A stretch of 64,000 bases of DNA from Streptomyces noursei ATCC 11455 (GTDB lineage: Bacteria; Actinomycetota; Actinomycetes; Streptomycetales; Streptomycetaceae): NCBI RefSeq assembly GCF_001704275.1, contig NZ_CP011533.1:5890001-5954000 (forward strand), in the 5' to 3' direction. The position numbers and the translations under genes are program-made. Under the pieces are notes generated by a model. It was not told the DNA's origin. It saw nothing but the letters and a program-made list of their open reading frames with translations, and did no database searches. Every line of letters starts with the position of its first letter. The first letter of the stretch is position 1. Below are positions 25,841 to 34,238 of this stretch, piece after piece.

Positions 25841-26674
25841 CTACCGCACCGCGCTCAGGAACTCCCGGGTCCGCTCGTGCTCCGGGGCCGTGAAGATCTG
25901 CTCCGGCGGGCCGAATTCGATGACCCGCCCGGCGTCGAACATCATCACGCAGTCGGAGATGTCCCGGGCGAAGTTCATCTCGTGCGTCACGCAGAGCATG
26001 GTGATGTCCGTGCTGTGGGCGATGTCCCGCAGCAGGTCCAGGACGCCGGCCACCAGCTCCGGGTCCAGGGCCGAGGTCACCTCGTCCAGCAGCAGCACCT
26101 GCGGGCGCATGGCCAGCGCCCGGGCGATGGCGACCCGCTGCTGCTGGCCGCCGGAGAGCTGCGAGGGGTACTTGTCGAGGTGCGCGGTGAGGCCGACCAG
26201 GTCCAGGAGCTCGCGGGCGCGTTGCTCGGCCGCGTCCTTGTCCATGCCGAGGACGTGCACGGGGGCCTCGGTGATGTTCCGCAGCACCTTCATGTTGGGG
26301 AAGAGGTTGAACTGCTGGAAGACCATGCCGATGTTCTTCCGGATCTCGCGGCTGTAGCGGTCGCTCGCCGGGACGAGCCTGCCGCCCTTGTCCTCGTGGG
26401 TGAGATACCGGTCGCCCAGCTTGATGGTGCCCTCGTCCGGCTTCAGCAGCGTCATCATCAGCCGCAGGATCGTGGTCTTGCCGGAGCCGGACGGGCCGAT
26501 CAGCGTGACGTGCTTGCCGGGGTAGACCTTCATGTCCAGCGCGTCGAGGACGGTGTGCGAGCCGAACCGCTTGGTGACCGCCTCGAAGCGGATCAGCTCG
26601 GTCTGTCCGGAGGCGGAGGCGGCGTCGGTGCCGTCGGCGGGCGGGGTGTTCGGGGTGCTGCGGTCAGCGGACAA
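25841..26674 (-). CDS. Ehu-type polar amino-acid ABC importer ATPase (EhuA-like)
   Basis: A 277-residue ATPase of the PAAT family. GPSGSGKTT, VFQQFNLFP, LSGGQQQR, LLLDEVTSALDPE and CVTHEM are intact. The DKGGRLVPASDRYSREIRKNIG insertion is typical of the ectoine/hydroxyectoine EhuA branch. The only sensible start is TTG 26674, which overlaps the permease stop by 11 bases and has GGAGC 8 bases upstream; the first ATG is inside the ABC fold. It is the last gene of the transporter operon. Confidence 0.87.
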   Translation of the reverse strand: MSADRSTPNTPPADGTDAASASGQTELIRFEAVTKRFGSHTVLDALDMKVYPGKHVTLIGPSGSGKTTILRLMMTLLKPDEGTIKLGDRYLTHEDKGGRLVPASDRYSREIRKNIGMVFQQFNLFPNMKVLRNITEAPVHVLGMDKDAAEQRARELLDLVGLTAHLDKYPSQLSGGQQQRVAIARALAMRPQVLLLDEVTSALDPELVAGVLDLLRDIAHSTDITMLCVTHEMNFARDISDCVMMFDAGRVIEFGPPEQIFTAPEHERTREFLSAVR

Positions 26675-27314
26675 GGCGGCGCTCCAGGGCTCGCAGGAGA
26701 AGGGAGGCGGGGTAGGCGATGGCGACGAAGGCGACCCCGACGACCGTGTACGGCTCGACGGTCTGGAAGGTCTGGGACGAGAACTGCCGGGCCTCGCCCA
26801 GCATCTCCAGCACACCGATGGCGAAGAGCATCGGCGAGTCCTTCAGCATCGCGATGACGTAGTTGCCCAGGGCCGGCGCCACCCGGCGGATCGCCTGCGG
26901 CAGGATCACCGCGGTCCAGGTGCGGCGGCGCGGCAGGCTGAGCGCGATCGCCGCCTCCCACTGGCCGGCCGGGACACCGTCGATACCGGAGCGGTAGACC
27001 TCGGCCGTGTACGTCGAGTAGTGCAGCCCCAGCCCGATCACGCCGGTGGCCAGGGCGCTGAGCGTGACGCCCCACTCGGGCATCACGTAGAAGAGGAAGA
27101 ACAGCTGCACCAGCAGTGGGGTGTTGCGCACGAACTCGGTGAGCGCGGTCACCGGCCAGCGCACCGCCTTCAGGGACGAGCGCTGCGCCAACGCCCAGAC
27201 CAGGCCGAGCCCGAAGGCGATCAGCGACCCGAGCGCCAGGGCCTGGAGGGTGACCAGGACGCCGTTCCAGAACGTCGGCAGGAAGGCGCCGACCGCGGAC
27301 CAGTCGAACTTCAT
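26664..27314 (-). CDS. Ehu-type ABC importer permease (EhuD-like)
   Basis: A 216-residue HisM-type permease with five hydrophobic segments, the N-terminal FLPTFWNGVLVTLQALALGS, the TEFVRNTPLLVQLFFLFYVMP motif and the EAA loop WEAAIALSLPRRRTWTAVILPQA. ATG overlaps the stop of the upstream permease by 4 bases. It pairs with the other permease to form the channel. Confidence 0.88.
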   Translation of the reverse strand: MKFDWSAVGAFLPTFWNGVLVTLQALALGSLIAFGLGLVWALAQRSSLKAVRWPVTALTEFVRNTPLLVQLFFLFYVMPEWGVTLSALATGVIGLGLHYSTYTAEVYRSGIDGVPAGQWEAAIALSLPRRRTWTAVILPQAIRRVAPALGNYVIAMLKDSPMLFAIGVLEMLGEARQFSSQTFQTVEPYTVVGVAFVAIAYPASLLLRALERRLVR

Positions 27315-28051
27315 CGGGCCTCACCTTCCGCGGGAGCGGCGGCACCGGTGACCGTCGGGCCGGTGGCGGGCCGCAGCCGCGACCGCCCGGCCGGCGCCTG
27401 CCCGATGCCGGCCTTGGCGTGCCGCTCCACCGCCCGCATCCCGCGGGTCAGGGCGAACGCCAGGACGAAGTACATCACCAGGATGATCGTGTAGACGGGG
27501 GCGCTCTGCGCGGTGGCGTTGCGCACCAGGGAGGCGCCGAAGGCGATGTCGCCGACGCCCAGGATCGACACCAGCGCGGTGCCCTTGAGCAGCTCGATCA
27601 GCAGGTTGTTGAACGGCGGGACCATTCCCGGCCAGGCCTGCGGCAGGACGATCTTCCGCAGCGTCTGCGCGGGCGAGAAGCTGAGCGCCACGCCGGCCTC
27701 GCGCTGCCCCGGCGGCACCGCGGCGATCGCGCCCCGGACGACCTCGGACCCGTACGCGCCGTAGGTCAGCCCCAACGTCAGCACCGCGGCCCACATCGGG
27801 GCCAACTGCCAGCCGAAGCCCATCGGCAGCACGAAGAACATCCAGAACATCAGGATCAGCGCGGAGGTGCCGCGGAAGATCTCGAAGTAGGCCCCGGACA
27901 GGAACCGCACGATCCACCGCCGGTGGGTGCGTGCCAGACCGATGCCGAAGGCCGCGACGGCGGCCAGTGCCGCGCTGTAGACGGTCAGTTGGACGGTGAT
28001 CCACACGCCCTTGAGGAGGAGTTCCCACAGACCCCAGGTGATGTCGCTCAT
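27311..28051 (-). CDS. Ehu-type ABC importer permease (EhuC-like)
   Basis: A 246-residue permease. GVWITVQLTVYSAALAAVAAF, the family FEIFRGTSALILMFWMFFVLP and EAA loop REAGVALSFSPAQTLRKIVLPQA identify it. It has a 25-residue Gly/Ala/Pro tail. Its ATG overlaps the binding-protein stop by 4 bases (ATGA), and its own stop overlaps the next permease in the same way. Confidence 0.88.
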   Translation of the reverse strand: MSDITWGLWELLLKGVWITVQLTVYSAALAAVAAFGIGLARTHRRWIVRFLSGAYFEIFRGTSALILMFWMFFVLPMGFGWQLAPMWAAVLTLGLTYGAYGSEVVRGAIAAVPPGQREAGVALSFSPAQTLRKIVLPQAWPGMVPPFNNLLIELLKGTALVSILGVGDIAFGASLVRNATAQSAPVYTIILVMYFVLAFALTRGMRAVERHAKAGIGQAPAGRSRLRPATGPTVTGAAAPAEGEAR

Positions 28052-29025
28052 GGCCGGCACTTCTCCTTGGCGGTGATCTCCGTCATCTGCTGCGCGGTGA
28101 AGCCGAAGGGCCGCATGAGGTCCAGGAGTTCCCCGGACCGCTTCATCTTGTGGAGCTCGCGGTTGAACGCGTCGCGGAGGTCGGTCTCGGGGGTGCGGAA
28201 CGCGAACCCGCCGACGTCGATCACCGGCTTCCCCTTCACGTACGGGGTGACCTCGGGCGTGGCCTCCGCCTTGGTGGTGCGCGACTGCTTCACCACGTTG
28301 CGGACCGTCACCGCGGTGCCGACGAAGACGTCCACCCGTCCCTGCTCGACCGCCAGCAGCCCCGCCAACTGGTCGGGCAGCGTGGTGATGTGGGTGACCC
28401 CGGCCTCCTTGGCGTAGTCGATCTCGGCGTAGCCGACGCCGGTGGCCATCCGCGCGCCGGTCCGCGCGATGTCCTTGTAGGTGCGCAGCTTCAGCGGATT
28501 GCCCTTGCGGACGATGAAGGCGTCCAGCATCTGGTACTCGGGATCGGCGAAGACGACCTGCGCGCAGCGCTCGGGATTGATGTACATCCCGGCCGCGACC
28601 ACGTCGAACTGCTGGGAGTTCAGGCCGACGATCAGCGAGCCGAAGTCGGTCGGGAAGGGCTCGACGCGCGGGACGCCGAGCCGCTTGAAGATCACCCGGG
28701 CGATGGTGGGCGCCGAACCGGTCATCTTGCCGTCGGTGCCGATGTAGCCGTACGGCTGCTCGCCGGCCAGCCCCAGCGTCACCGAGCCCTTGGCGCGCAG
28801 CCGCTCCAACAGCCGCCCGCCGCCCTGCGCCTGCGCGGTCGGGACCCGGCTGCAGCCGCTGGCCGCGCCGATCGCCCCCGCTGCGCCGAGCGCCGCCACC
28901 CCCGCGAGCAGCGACCGGCGGCGAAGACCGCTGGTCCGTTGTCCTGATATCTCGGGTCTCCAGGGGGTGTGGCCGCCGGGATGTGGTCCCTGATTGTCTG
29001 AGGTCGTGCTCTGTGGTGGAGCCAT
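28048..29025 (-). CDS. Ehu-type substrate-binding lipoprotein (EhuB-like)
   Basis: A 325-residue extracellular binder. The N-terminus has a twin-arginine-like LRRRSLLAGVAALGAAGAIG followed by the lipobox AASGC, so export may be by Tat with lipid anchoring. The SBP_bac_3 fold follows: VTLGLAGEQPYGYIGTDGKM, FDVVAAGMYINPERC, and VDVFVGTAVTVRNV. These match ectoine/hydroxyectoine EhuB proteins, though the downstream enzymes differ from known ectoine degradation. It is the first gene of the transporter operon, divergent from DUF3830. Confidence 0.87.
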   Translation of the reverse strand: MAPPQSTTSDNQGPHPGGHTPWRPEISGQRTSGLRRRSLLAGVAALGAAGAIGAASGCSRVPTAQAQGGGRLLERLRAKGSVTLGLAGEQPYGYIGTDGKMTGSAPTIARVIFKRLGVPRVEPFPTDFGSLIVGLNSQQFDVVAAGMYINPERCAQVVFADPEYQMLDAFIVRKGNPLKLRTYKDIARTGARMATGVGYAEIDYAKEAGVTHITTLPDQLAGLLAVEQGRVDVFVGTAVTVRNVVKQSRTTKAEATPEVTPYVKGKPVIDVGGFAFRTPETDLRDAFNRELHKMKRSGELLDLMRPFGFTAQQMTEITAKEKCRP

Positions 29026-29046
29026 GGGCGCGCGGCTACCCGAACC

Positions 29047-29084
29047 GTTCACACCTATGCCGATGGTTTCGAGCCCTTCACACC
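29047..29084. promoter_or_regulatory. Direct repeat in the divergent ehuB / DUF3830 promoter
   Basis: GTTCACACC (29047-29055) and CTTCACACC (29076-29084) are 29 bp apart, inside the 108-bp divergent region. It is a possible operator for the IclR protein. Confidence 0.4.
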
Positions 29085-29133
29085 GCCGCGGGAGATGTTC
29101 CCGTACGCCGGTATTGCCCCCTACGCTCGGGAT

Positions 29134-29634
29134 ATGACCGATCGCTTCATCGAAGTCTCCCTGGACAAGCGCGGCGTCAGCTGCACGGCCAAGTTGCTCG
29201 ACGATCGTGCTCCGCTCACGTGCGCCGCCATCTGGGACGCGCTGCCGCTCGGCGGCGACGTCTACCACGCCAAGTACGCCCGCAACGAGATCTACGCCCT
29301 GGTCCCGCCGTTCGCCCCCGAGGAGCCGCCGCTGGAGAACCCCACGGTCACCCCGATCCCCGGCGACCTGTGCTACTTCACCTTCAGCGACACCCAGTTG
29401 GGCACCGCCTCCTACGGCTACGAAAGCGCGGCCAAGCACCGCGGCCGCGCCACCGTCGTCGACCTCGCGCTCTTCTACGAACGCAACAACCTGCTGATCA
29501 ACGGTGACGCGGGCTGGGTGCCGGGCATCGTCTGGGGCGCGGTCGTCGAGGGCCTGGACCGGATGGCCGACGCCTGCCAGGACCTGTGGCGCGCCGGCGC
29601 GCTGGGGGAGACCCTCGCCTTCCGCCGGGCCTGA
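29134..29634 (+). CDS. DUF3830 family protein
   Basis: A 166-residue soluble protein. DUF3830 members adopt a cyclophilin-like fold; motifs seen are CAAIWDALPLGGDVYHAKYARNEIY cut by inspection into AAIWDALP and HAKYARNEIYALVPP, then PIPGDLCYFTFSDTQLG and the C-terminal NLLINGDAGWVPGIVWGAVVEG. No reaction is known, but the family co-occurs with amino-acid importers and amidases. It is divergent from ehuB. A -10-like TACGCT (29122-29127) just before ATG suggests a leaderless mRNA. Confidence 0.85.
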   Translation: MTDRFIEVSLDKRGVSCTAKLLDDRAPLTCAAIWDALPLGGDVYHAKYARNEIYALVPPFAPEEPPLENPTVTPIPGDLCYFTFSDTQLGTASYGYESAAKHRGRATVVDLALFYERNNLLINGDAGWVPGIVWGAVVEGLDRMADACQDLWRAGALGETLAFRRA

Positions 29635-29640
29635 CGCCCC

Positions 29641-31059
29641 CTACGGCACCGTCGGCGCCGGGATCCCGGCCGCCCCCGCCTCGTAGAGGGCGTGCGCGGC
29701 GCGCAGCACCAGTGCGTCCGCGTGCCGCGCGCCCACCAGCTGCACTCCGATCGGCAGCCCGTCGCCGTCCACCCCGCACGGCACGGTCGCGGCGGGCTGC
29801 TGGGTGAGGTTGAACGGGTAGGTGAACGGCGTCCAGCCCGTCCACCGGGTGTGGCCGGAACCGGGCGGCACTTCCACGCCGGCCGCGAACGCGGTGATCG
29901 GTTCGGTCGGCGTCACCAGCAGGTCGTAGACGCTGTGGAATCGGCCCATCGCCCGGCCCAGCGCCATCCGGACGTCCACCGCCGCCAGATAGTCCAGCGC
30001 GCCGTACCGGGCGCCCTGCTCGCAGATCTCCCGCAGCCCCGGGTCCAGCAGCTCCCGGTCGGCCGGCCCCAGCGGCTGCACCAACCGCGCCGCGCCGCTG
30101 AACCACAGCGTGTGGAACGCCGCCACCGGATCCGCCACGCCCGGGTCGACCTCCTCGACGTCCGCACCGAGCCCGGCCAGCGCGTCCACCGCCCGCCGGA
30201 CCGCCGACGCCACCTCCGGTGCCACCGGCACGTCCCAGCCCAGCGACGGGCTGTAGGCCACCCGCAGCCCCGCCACCTTCCCGGCCAGCGCCTCCCGGAA
30301 CGACCCGGTCGGCGGGGCCAGCTGCGACCAGTCCCGCCAGTCCGGGCCGCAGATCACGTCCATCATCAGCGCCGCATCCGCCGCGTCCCGGGTCATCGGC
30401 CCCACGTGCGCCAGCGTCCCGAACGGGCTCGCCGGATACGCCGGCACCCGCCCGTAGGTCGCCTTCAGCGCGAAGATCCCGCAGAACGACGCCGGGATCC
30501 GCACCGACCCGCCGCCGTCCGTCCCCAGGCTCAGCGGCCCGGCCCCCGACGCCACCGCCGCCGCACCGCCCCCGCTGGAGCCGCCCGCGGTCCGCCCCGG
30601 GTCGTACGGATTGCCCGTCACCCCGTGCCGCGGACTGTCGGTGACACCCTTCCAGCCGAACTCCGGGGTGGTGGTCTTGCCGACGAACACCGCCCCGGAC
30701 TCCCGCAGCCGGGCCACCGCCGGCGCGTCCTCGTCCCACGTCGCGCCCTCCGCCCGGACCGTCCGCGACCCGCGCAGCGTCGGCGCGCCCCGCATCAGCA
30801 GCACGTCCTTGACGGTGACCGGCACCCCGTCCACCGGCCCGGCCGGCGCCCCGCGCCGCCAGCGCTCCGCCGACTCCGCCGCCCGCGCCAGCGCCTGCTC
30901 CGCGTCGATCCGGGTGAAGGCGTTGACGGCGGCCTGGGCGGCCTCGGCGCGCTCCAGCACCTCCCGGGTCACCTCCACGGGGGAGAACTCGCCGGCGGCG
31001 TAGCCGGCCGTCAGGCGGGTGGCGGTCAGGTCGGCGAGGCGGGTCGGTCCGTTGGTCAT
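29641..31059 (-). CDS. Amidase (amidase signature family)
   Basis: A 472-residue AS-family hydrolase. The Ser-cisSer-Lys triad is visible: Lys in VPVTVKDVLL, cis-Ser and nucleophile region in TAGGSSGGGAAAVASG and GTDGGGSVRIPASFCG. ATG 31059 follows GGAGG. It converges on the DUF3830 gene (7-base gap) and lies in the Ehu island. It probably hydrolyses an amide derived from the imported compound; GatA is unlikely because there are no gatB/gatC neighbours. Confidence 0.9.
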   Translation of the reverse strand: MTNGPTRLADLTATRLTAGYAAGEFSPVEVTREVLERAEAAQAAVNAFTRIDAEQALARAAESAERWRRGAPAGPVDGVPVTVKDVLLMRGAPTLRGSRTVRAEGATWDEDAPAVARLRESGAVFVGKTTTPEFGWKGVTDSPRHGVTGNPYDPGRTAGGSSGGGAAAVASGAGPLSLGTDGGGSVRIPASFCGIFALKATYGRVPAYPASPFGTLAHVGPMTRDAADAALMMDVICGPDWRDWSQLAPPTGSFREALAGKVAGLRVAYSPSLGWDVPVAPEVASAVRRAVDALAGLGADVEEVDPGVADPVAAFHTLWFSGAARLVQPLGPADRELLDPGLREICEQGARYGALDYLAAVDVRMALGRAMGRFHSVYDLLVTPTEPITAFAAGVEVPPGSGHTRWTGWTPFTYPFNLTQQPAATVPCGVDGDGLPIGVQLVGARHADALVLRAAHALYEAGAAGIPAPTVP

Positions 31060-31143
31060 GCGTCCTCCGAGCGTCGGCCGCCCCGGGTGGGACGGCGGGC
31101 GGGGCACGGACCGCCGCGGGCCGGAGCCGGACGGCCCGCGGGG

Positions 31144-32199
31144 TCACTGCACCGGTACGTATCCGAGGCGTTTGTCGACCACGTTGAGCAGCGGTTCGCC
31201 GGCCGCCCACCGGTCGAAGTTGTCCTGGAACTGCGCGGCGAGCACGTCCCGCCAGCCCAGGGTGTCGCCGCTCATGTGCGGCGAGACGATCAGGTGCGGC
31301 ACGTCCCACAGCGGGCTGTCCGCGCCCAGTGGCTCATGCGCGAAGACGTCCAGCGCCGCCGCCGCGATCCGCCACTCCCGCAACGCCGCGACCAGCGCCT
31401 CCTCGTCCACCAGCGGCCCCCGCGCGACGTTGATGAAGCGGGCCCGGCGCGGCATCAGCGCGAACGCCGCGGCCCCGAACATCCCCCGGGTCTCCTCCGT
31501 CAGGGGCGCCGCGCAGACCACCCAATCGGCGTGCGGCAGCAGCCCGTTCAGGGCCTCGGCGGCGTGCACCCGGCCGAATTCCGGATCGCCGTCCCGCTCC
31601 CGACGGCCGACCAGATCGACCTCGACACCCAGTGCCAGCAGGGTGCCGCCGACGGCCCGGCCGATCGGCCCCGAGCCCACCACCACCGCGCGGGTCCCGG
31701 CCAGCCGCAGCGTCTCCCGGTGCTGCCAGCGCCGCTGACGCTGGAGCTCCCAACTTCCGTAGAAGTCCTTGGCCATGGCGATCACCAGTCCGGCGACGTA
31801 CTCGGCGATCGGCTGCTCGAAGACCCCGCGGGCGTTGGTGACCACGGTGTCGTCGGCGATCAGCGCCGGGCACAGCAGCCGGTCCACGCCGGCGCTCGCG
31901 GTGTGCACCCAGCGGGGCCGCGGGCCGCGCCCGGGCCAGCTCTCCCGGATCGCGTCGGAGGTGAAGTCCCAGGCCAACAGCACATCGGCGGTGGGGAGTA
32001 GGCCGGCCAGAGTCTTCTCGTCGGCGAAGACCACCTCGGCCCGTCCGGCGAGCCGGTCCAGCCGCGGGCGCGGATCGGAACCCAGTACGAGAACAGTGCT
32101 GCCGGTGCTGCCGGTGTTGACAGTGCTGCCGGTGTTGACGGTGCTGCGGGTGCTTCCGGTGTCGTCGGTGCTTCCGGTGCTTCCGGTGCGATCGGACAT
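31144..32199 (-). CDS. D-2-hydroxyacid dehydrogenase
   Basis: A 351-residue NAD-dependent dehydrogenase. The Rossmann motif is VVVGSGPIGRAVGGTLLALG; catalytic Arg, Glu and His are in FINVARGPLVDE, ALDVFAHEP and VSPHMSG. The first 35 residues are a GST/VNT repeat (GSTGSTDDTGSTRSTVNTGS), encoded by 9-bp tandem repeats, absent from ordinary members. It follows the amidase on the same strand (85-bp gap upstream of it), so one transcript is likely. It would reduce a 2-keto acid or oxidise a D-2-hydroxyacid from the pathway. Confidence 0.88.
   Translation of the reverse strand: MSDRTGSTGSTDDTGSTRSTVNTGSTVNTGSTGSTVLVLGSDPRPRLDRLAGRAEVVFADEKTLAGLLPTADVLLAWDFTSDAIRESWPGRGPRPRWVHTASAGVDRLLCPALIADDTVVTNARGVFEQPIAEYVAGLVIAMAKDFYGSWELQRQRRWQHRETLRLAGTRAVVVGSGPIGRAVGGTLLALGVEVDLVGRRERDGDPEFGRVHAAEALNGLLPHADWVVCAAPLTEETRGMFGAAAFALMPRRARFINVARGPLVDEEALVAALREWRIAAAALDVFAHEPLGADSPLWDVPHLIVSPHMSGDTLGWRDVLAAQFQDNFDRWAAGEPLLNVVDKRLGYVPVQ
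32093..32190. repeat. 9-bp tandem repeat in the dehydrogenase 5' end
   Basis: Eleven or so copies of GGTGCTGCC/GGTGTTGAC/GGTGCTTCC on the plus strand, in frame with the minus-strand gene, encode Gly/Val/Thr-Ser-Thr triplets. Confidence 0.85.
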
Positions 32200-32408
32200 A
32201 GGCCAGAGAAACCGTTCTGAAACGAGTGCCCCGTATCACGAAACAGGGCGCCGACAGATGCCTGAGATGCGAGGATTGACCACGCTAAGAAGTCGTATCT
32301 ACCGTGTCAACAACGGCTCTGTCCCGACGTCCCGGCTTGTCCGGCTGCATCACCTCTCCCGGCCACTGGCCTTGCCATTCCAGCCCTTCGTGCCTTCTAG
32401 GGGCCTTC

Positions 32409-33317
32409 ATGGACGTCTCTTTCCTGGGTGGCCCACAGCCCCAGCTCGGCGTGGGCGTCGTCGCGCCCTTCGACTTCGCGCTCGACCGCGAGCTGTGGCG
32501 CTGGGTCCCCGACGACGTGTCCCTCCACCTGACCCGAACTCCCTTCGTACCCGTCGAGGTCAGCCTCGACCTGGCCCGACTGGTCAGCGAGCACGAGACC
32601 CTGGACGCCGCCGTCCAGGCGCTGTGCGCGGTATCGCCGCAGGTCATCGCCTATGCCTGTACGTCCGGCAGCTTCGTCGGCGGCATGGCCGGCGAACGCG
32701 CGATGTGCGTGGCCATGACCCAGGCGGGGGAGGTACCCGCCCTCACCACCTCGGGCGCCGCGCTCGCGGCGCTCCAGGAGATCGGGGCACGACGCATCGC
32801 CGTCGTCACCCCGTACACCAAATCGGTCACCGATTCCCTGGAGGAGTACCTGGGCGAGGCCGCCATCACCGTCACCGGCCGCGCCTACCTCGGACTCACC
32901 CGGCACATCTGGAAGGTCCCCTACCGCGACGTCGTCGACATGGCCCGCGCGGCCGTCGTCGGTGCCGCCGACGCCCTCTTCATCAGCTGCACCAACCTCC
33001 CCACCTACGACGTCATCCCCCAACTGGAGGCGGAGCTGCGGATGCCCGTGCTCTCCGCCAACCAGGTGACGATGTGGGCCGCGCTGCGCGCCATCGGCGT
33101 GCAGGCCGTCGGCCCGTACCAGGCACTGCTCGACCCGGTGGCGCGCAGCGGCCCGGCCGCCATGACCGGCACCCGGCCACCGCCGTGCAGCCCCGCCCCG
33201 CCCACCCCCGAGGCCGCCTTCGCCGGCCCGCCCGCGCCGCCCGAAGCGGAGCCCGGCGACGGCCCCGAACCGTCCGCGTACCACCCCGAGGACCCCGGGC
33301 ATCAGCCCCCGGCCTGA
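32409..33317 (+). CDS. Asp/Glu racemase superfamily protein (maleate isomerase / EutA-like)
   Basis: A 302-residue enzyme. The two catalytic-type cysteines are present: IAYACTSGSFVGG and LFISCTNLPTYD, as in maleate cis-trans isomerase and EutA-type proteins. LGVGVVAPFDFALDRELWRW is the usual N-terminal motif. EutA-like proteins are encoded beside ehu transporters in rhizobia, supporting a link to the importer here. The last 65 residues are Pro/Ala-rich and probably disordered. It is divergent from the dehydrogenase. Confidence 0.85.
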   Translation: MDVSFLGGPQPQLGVGVVAPFDFALDRELWRWVPDDVSLHLTRTPFVPVEVSLDLARLVSEHETLDAAVQALCAVSPQVIAYACTSGSFVGGMAGERAMCVAMTQAGEVPALTTSGAALAALQEIGARRIAVVTPYTKSVTDSLEEYLGEAAITVTGRAYLGLTRHIWKVPYRDVVDMARAAVVGAADALFISCTNLPTYDVIPQLEAELRMPVLSANQVTMWAALRAIGVQAVGPYQALLDPVARSGPAAMTGTRPPPCSPAPPTPEAAFAGPPAPPEAEPGDGPEPSAYHPEDPGHQPPA

Positions 33318-33372
33318 GCCCGGTCCGCCGTACCACCGCGCACCGCACCCACCACCCGCAAGGGAGAACTGC

Positions 33373-34098
33373 ATGGCATCGGTCGGCTTCCTCTACCCCG
33401 GCCACTCCGCCGAGGACGACTACCCCCGCCTGGAGGCCCTCCTGGGCGGCGCGGTCCGCCTGCCGCTCGTCCACACCGACATCGGCGAGGACGCCCACCG
33501 CGTCGACGCCCTGCTGGAGATGGGCTCCGCGGCCCGGCTCGCGGCCGGCGTCGGCGCGCTGCGGGACCGCGGCGCCCAGGCCGTCGTCTGGGCCTGTACC
33601 AGCGCCAGCTTCGTCTTCGGCTGGGACGGCGCCCAGCAGCAGGTGCGGGAGCTGTCGGCCACCGCCGGGCTGCCCGCCTCCAGCACCTCCTTCGCCTTCG
33701 CGCACGCCGTCCAGGCGCTCGGCGTCCACCGGGTCGCGATCGCCGCCACCTACCCCGCCGACGTCGCCGCGTACTTCCACGCGTTCCTCAAGGCCGCCGG
33801 CGCCGAGGTCGTCGCCACCCGCGGCAGCGGCATCGTCACCGCCGCCGAGGTCGGCACCTGGGGCCGCGACGAGGTGCTGGCCCTGGCCCGCGCCGGCGAC
33901 CACCCGGACGCCGAGGCCGTGCTGCTGCCGGACACCGCCCTGCACACCGCCGCCCACCTGCCCGCCCTCGAAGCGGCGCTCGGCAAACCGGTCCTCACCG
34001 CCAATCAGGTGACGGTCTGGGAGGGCCTGCGGCTGCTCGACCGCCCGCTCGCCCGCCCGGAGCTGGGCGCCCTCTTCTCCCGCGCGGTCGGCGCGTAG
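33373..34098 (+). CDS. Second Asp/Glu racemase-like protein, one catalytic Cys replaced
   Basis: A 241-residue paralogue of the preceding protein. The first motif is intact ([16 protein letters not shown]), but the second reads [16 protein letters not shown], with Asp where CTN is expected. Racemase or isomerase two-base chemistry would therefore be lost; a decarboxylase-like or partner role is possible. AGGGAGA precedes ATG 33373. It follows the two-Cys gene by 55 bp on the same strand, so the two could form a heteromer. Confidence 0.82.
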   Translation: MASVGFLYPGHSAEDDYPRLEALLGGAVRLPLVHTDIGEDAHRVDALLEMGSAARLAAGVGALRDRGAQAVVWACTSASFVFGWDGAQQQVRELSATAGLPASSTSFAFAHAVQALGVHRVAIAATYPADVAAYFHAFLKAAGAEVVATRGSGIVTAAEVGTWGRDEVLALARAGDHPDAEAVLLPDTALHTAAHLPALEAALGKPVLTANQVTVWEGLRLLDRPLARPELGALFSRAVGA

Positions 34099-34238
34099 GG
34101 CCCACCGCCCCGCCCGCACGGAATCCCCGTCCCCGCCCGGGAATAACCGGAGCATTGCTCCGGTTGTCCTGCTCGCAGACCACCGGCGTCGGAACCCCCG
34201 ACGACGTCACCACGCGCGACGCGAGGAGGACCCGCACC

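Noticed and set aside
25841..26815. Longer EhuA-like protein starting at 26815
   Set aside because: The extra residues are an out-of-frame reading of the overlapping permease; TTG 26674 fits the family length.
29047..29084. TTCACACC repeats as PHO boxes
   Set aside because: Spacing is 29 bp instead of the 11-bp period of Streptomyces PHO boxes.
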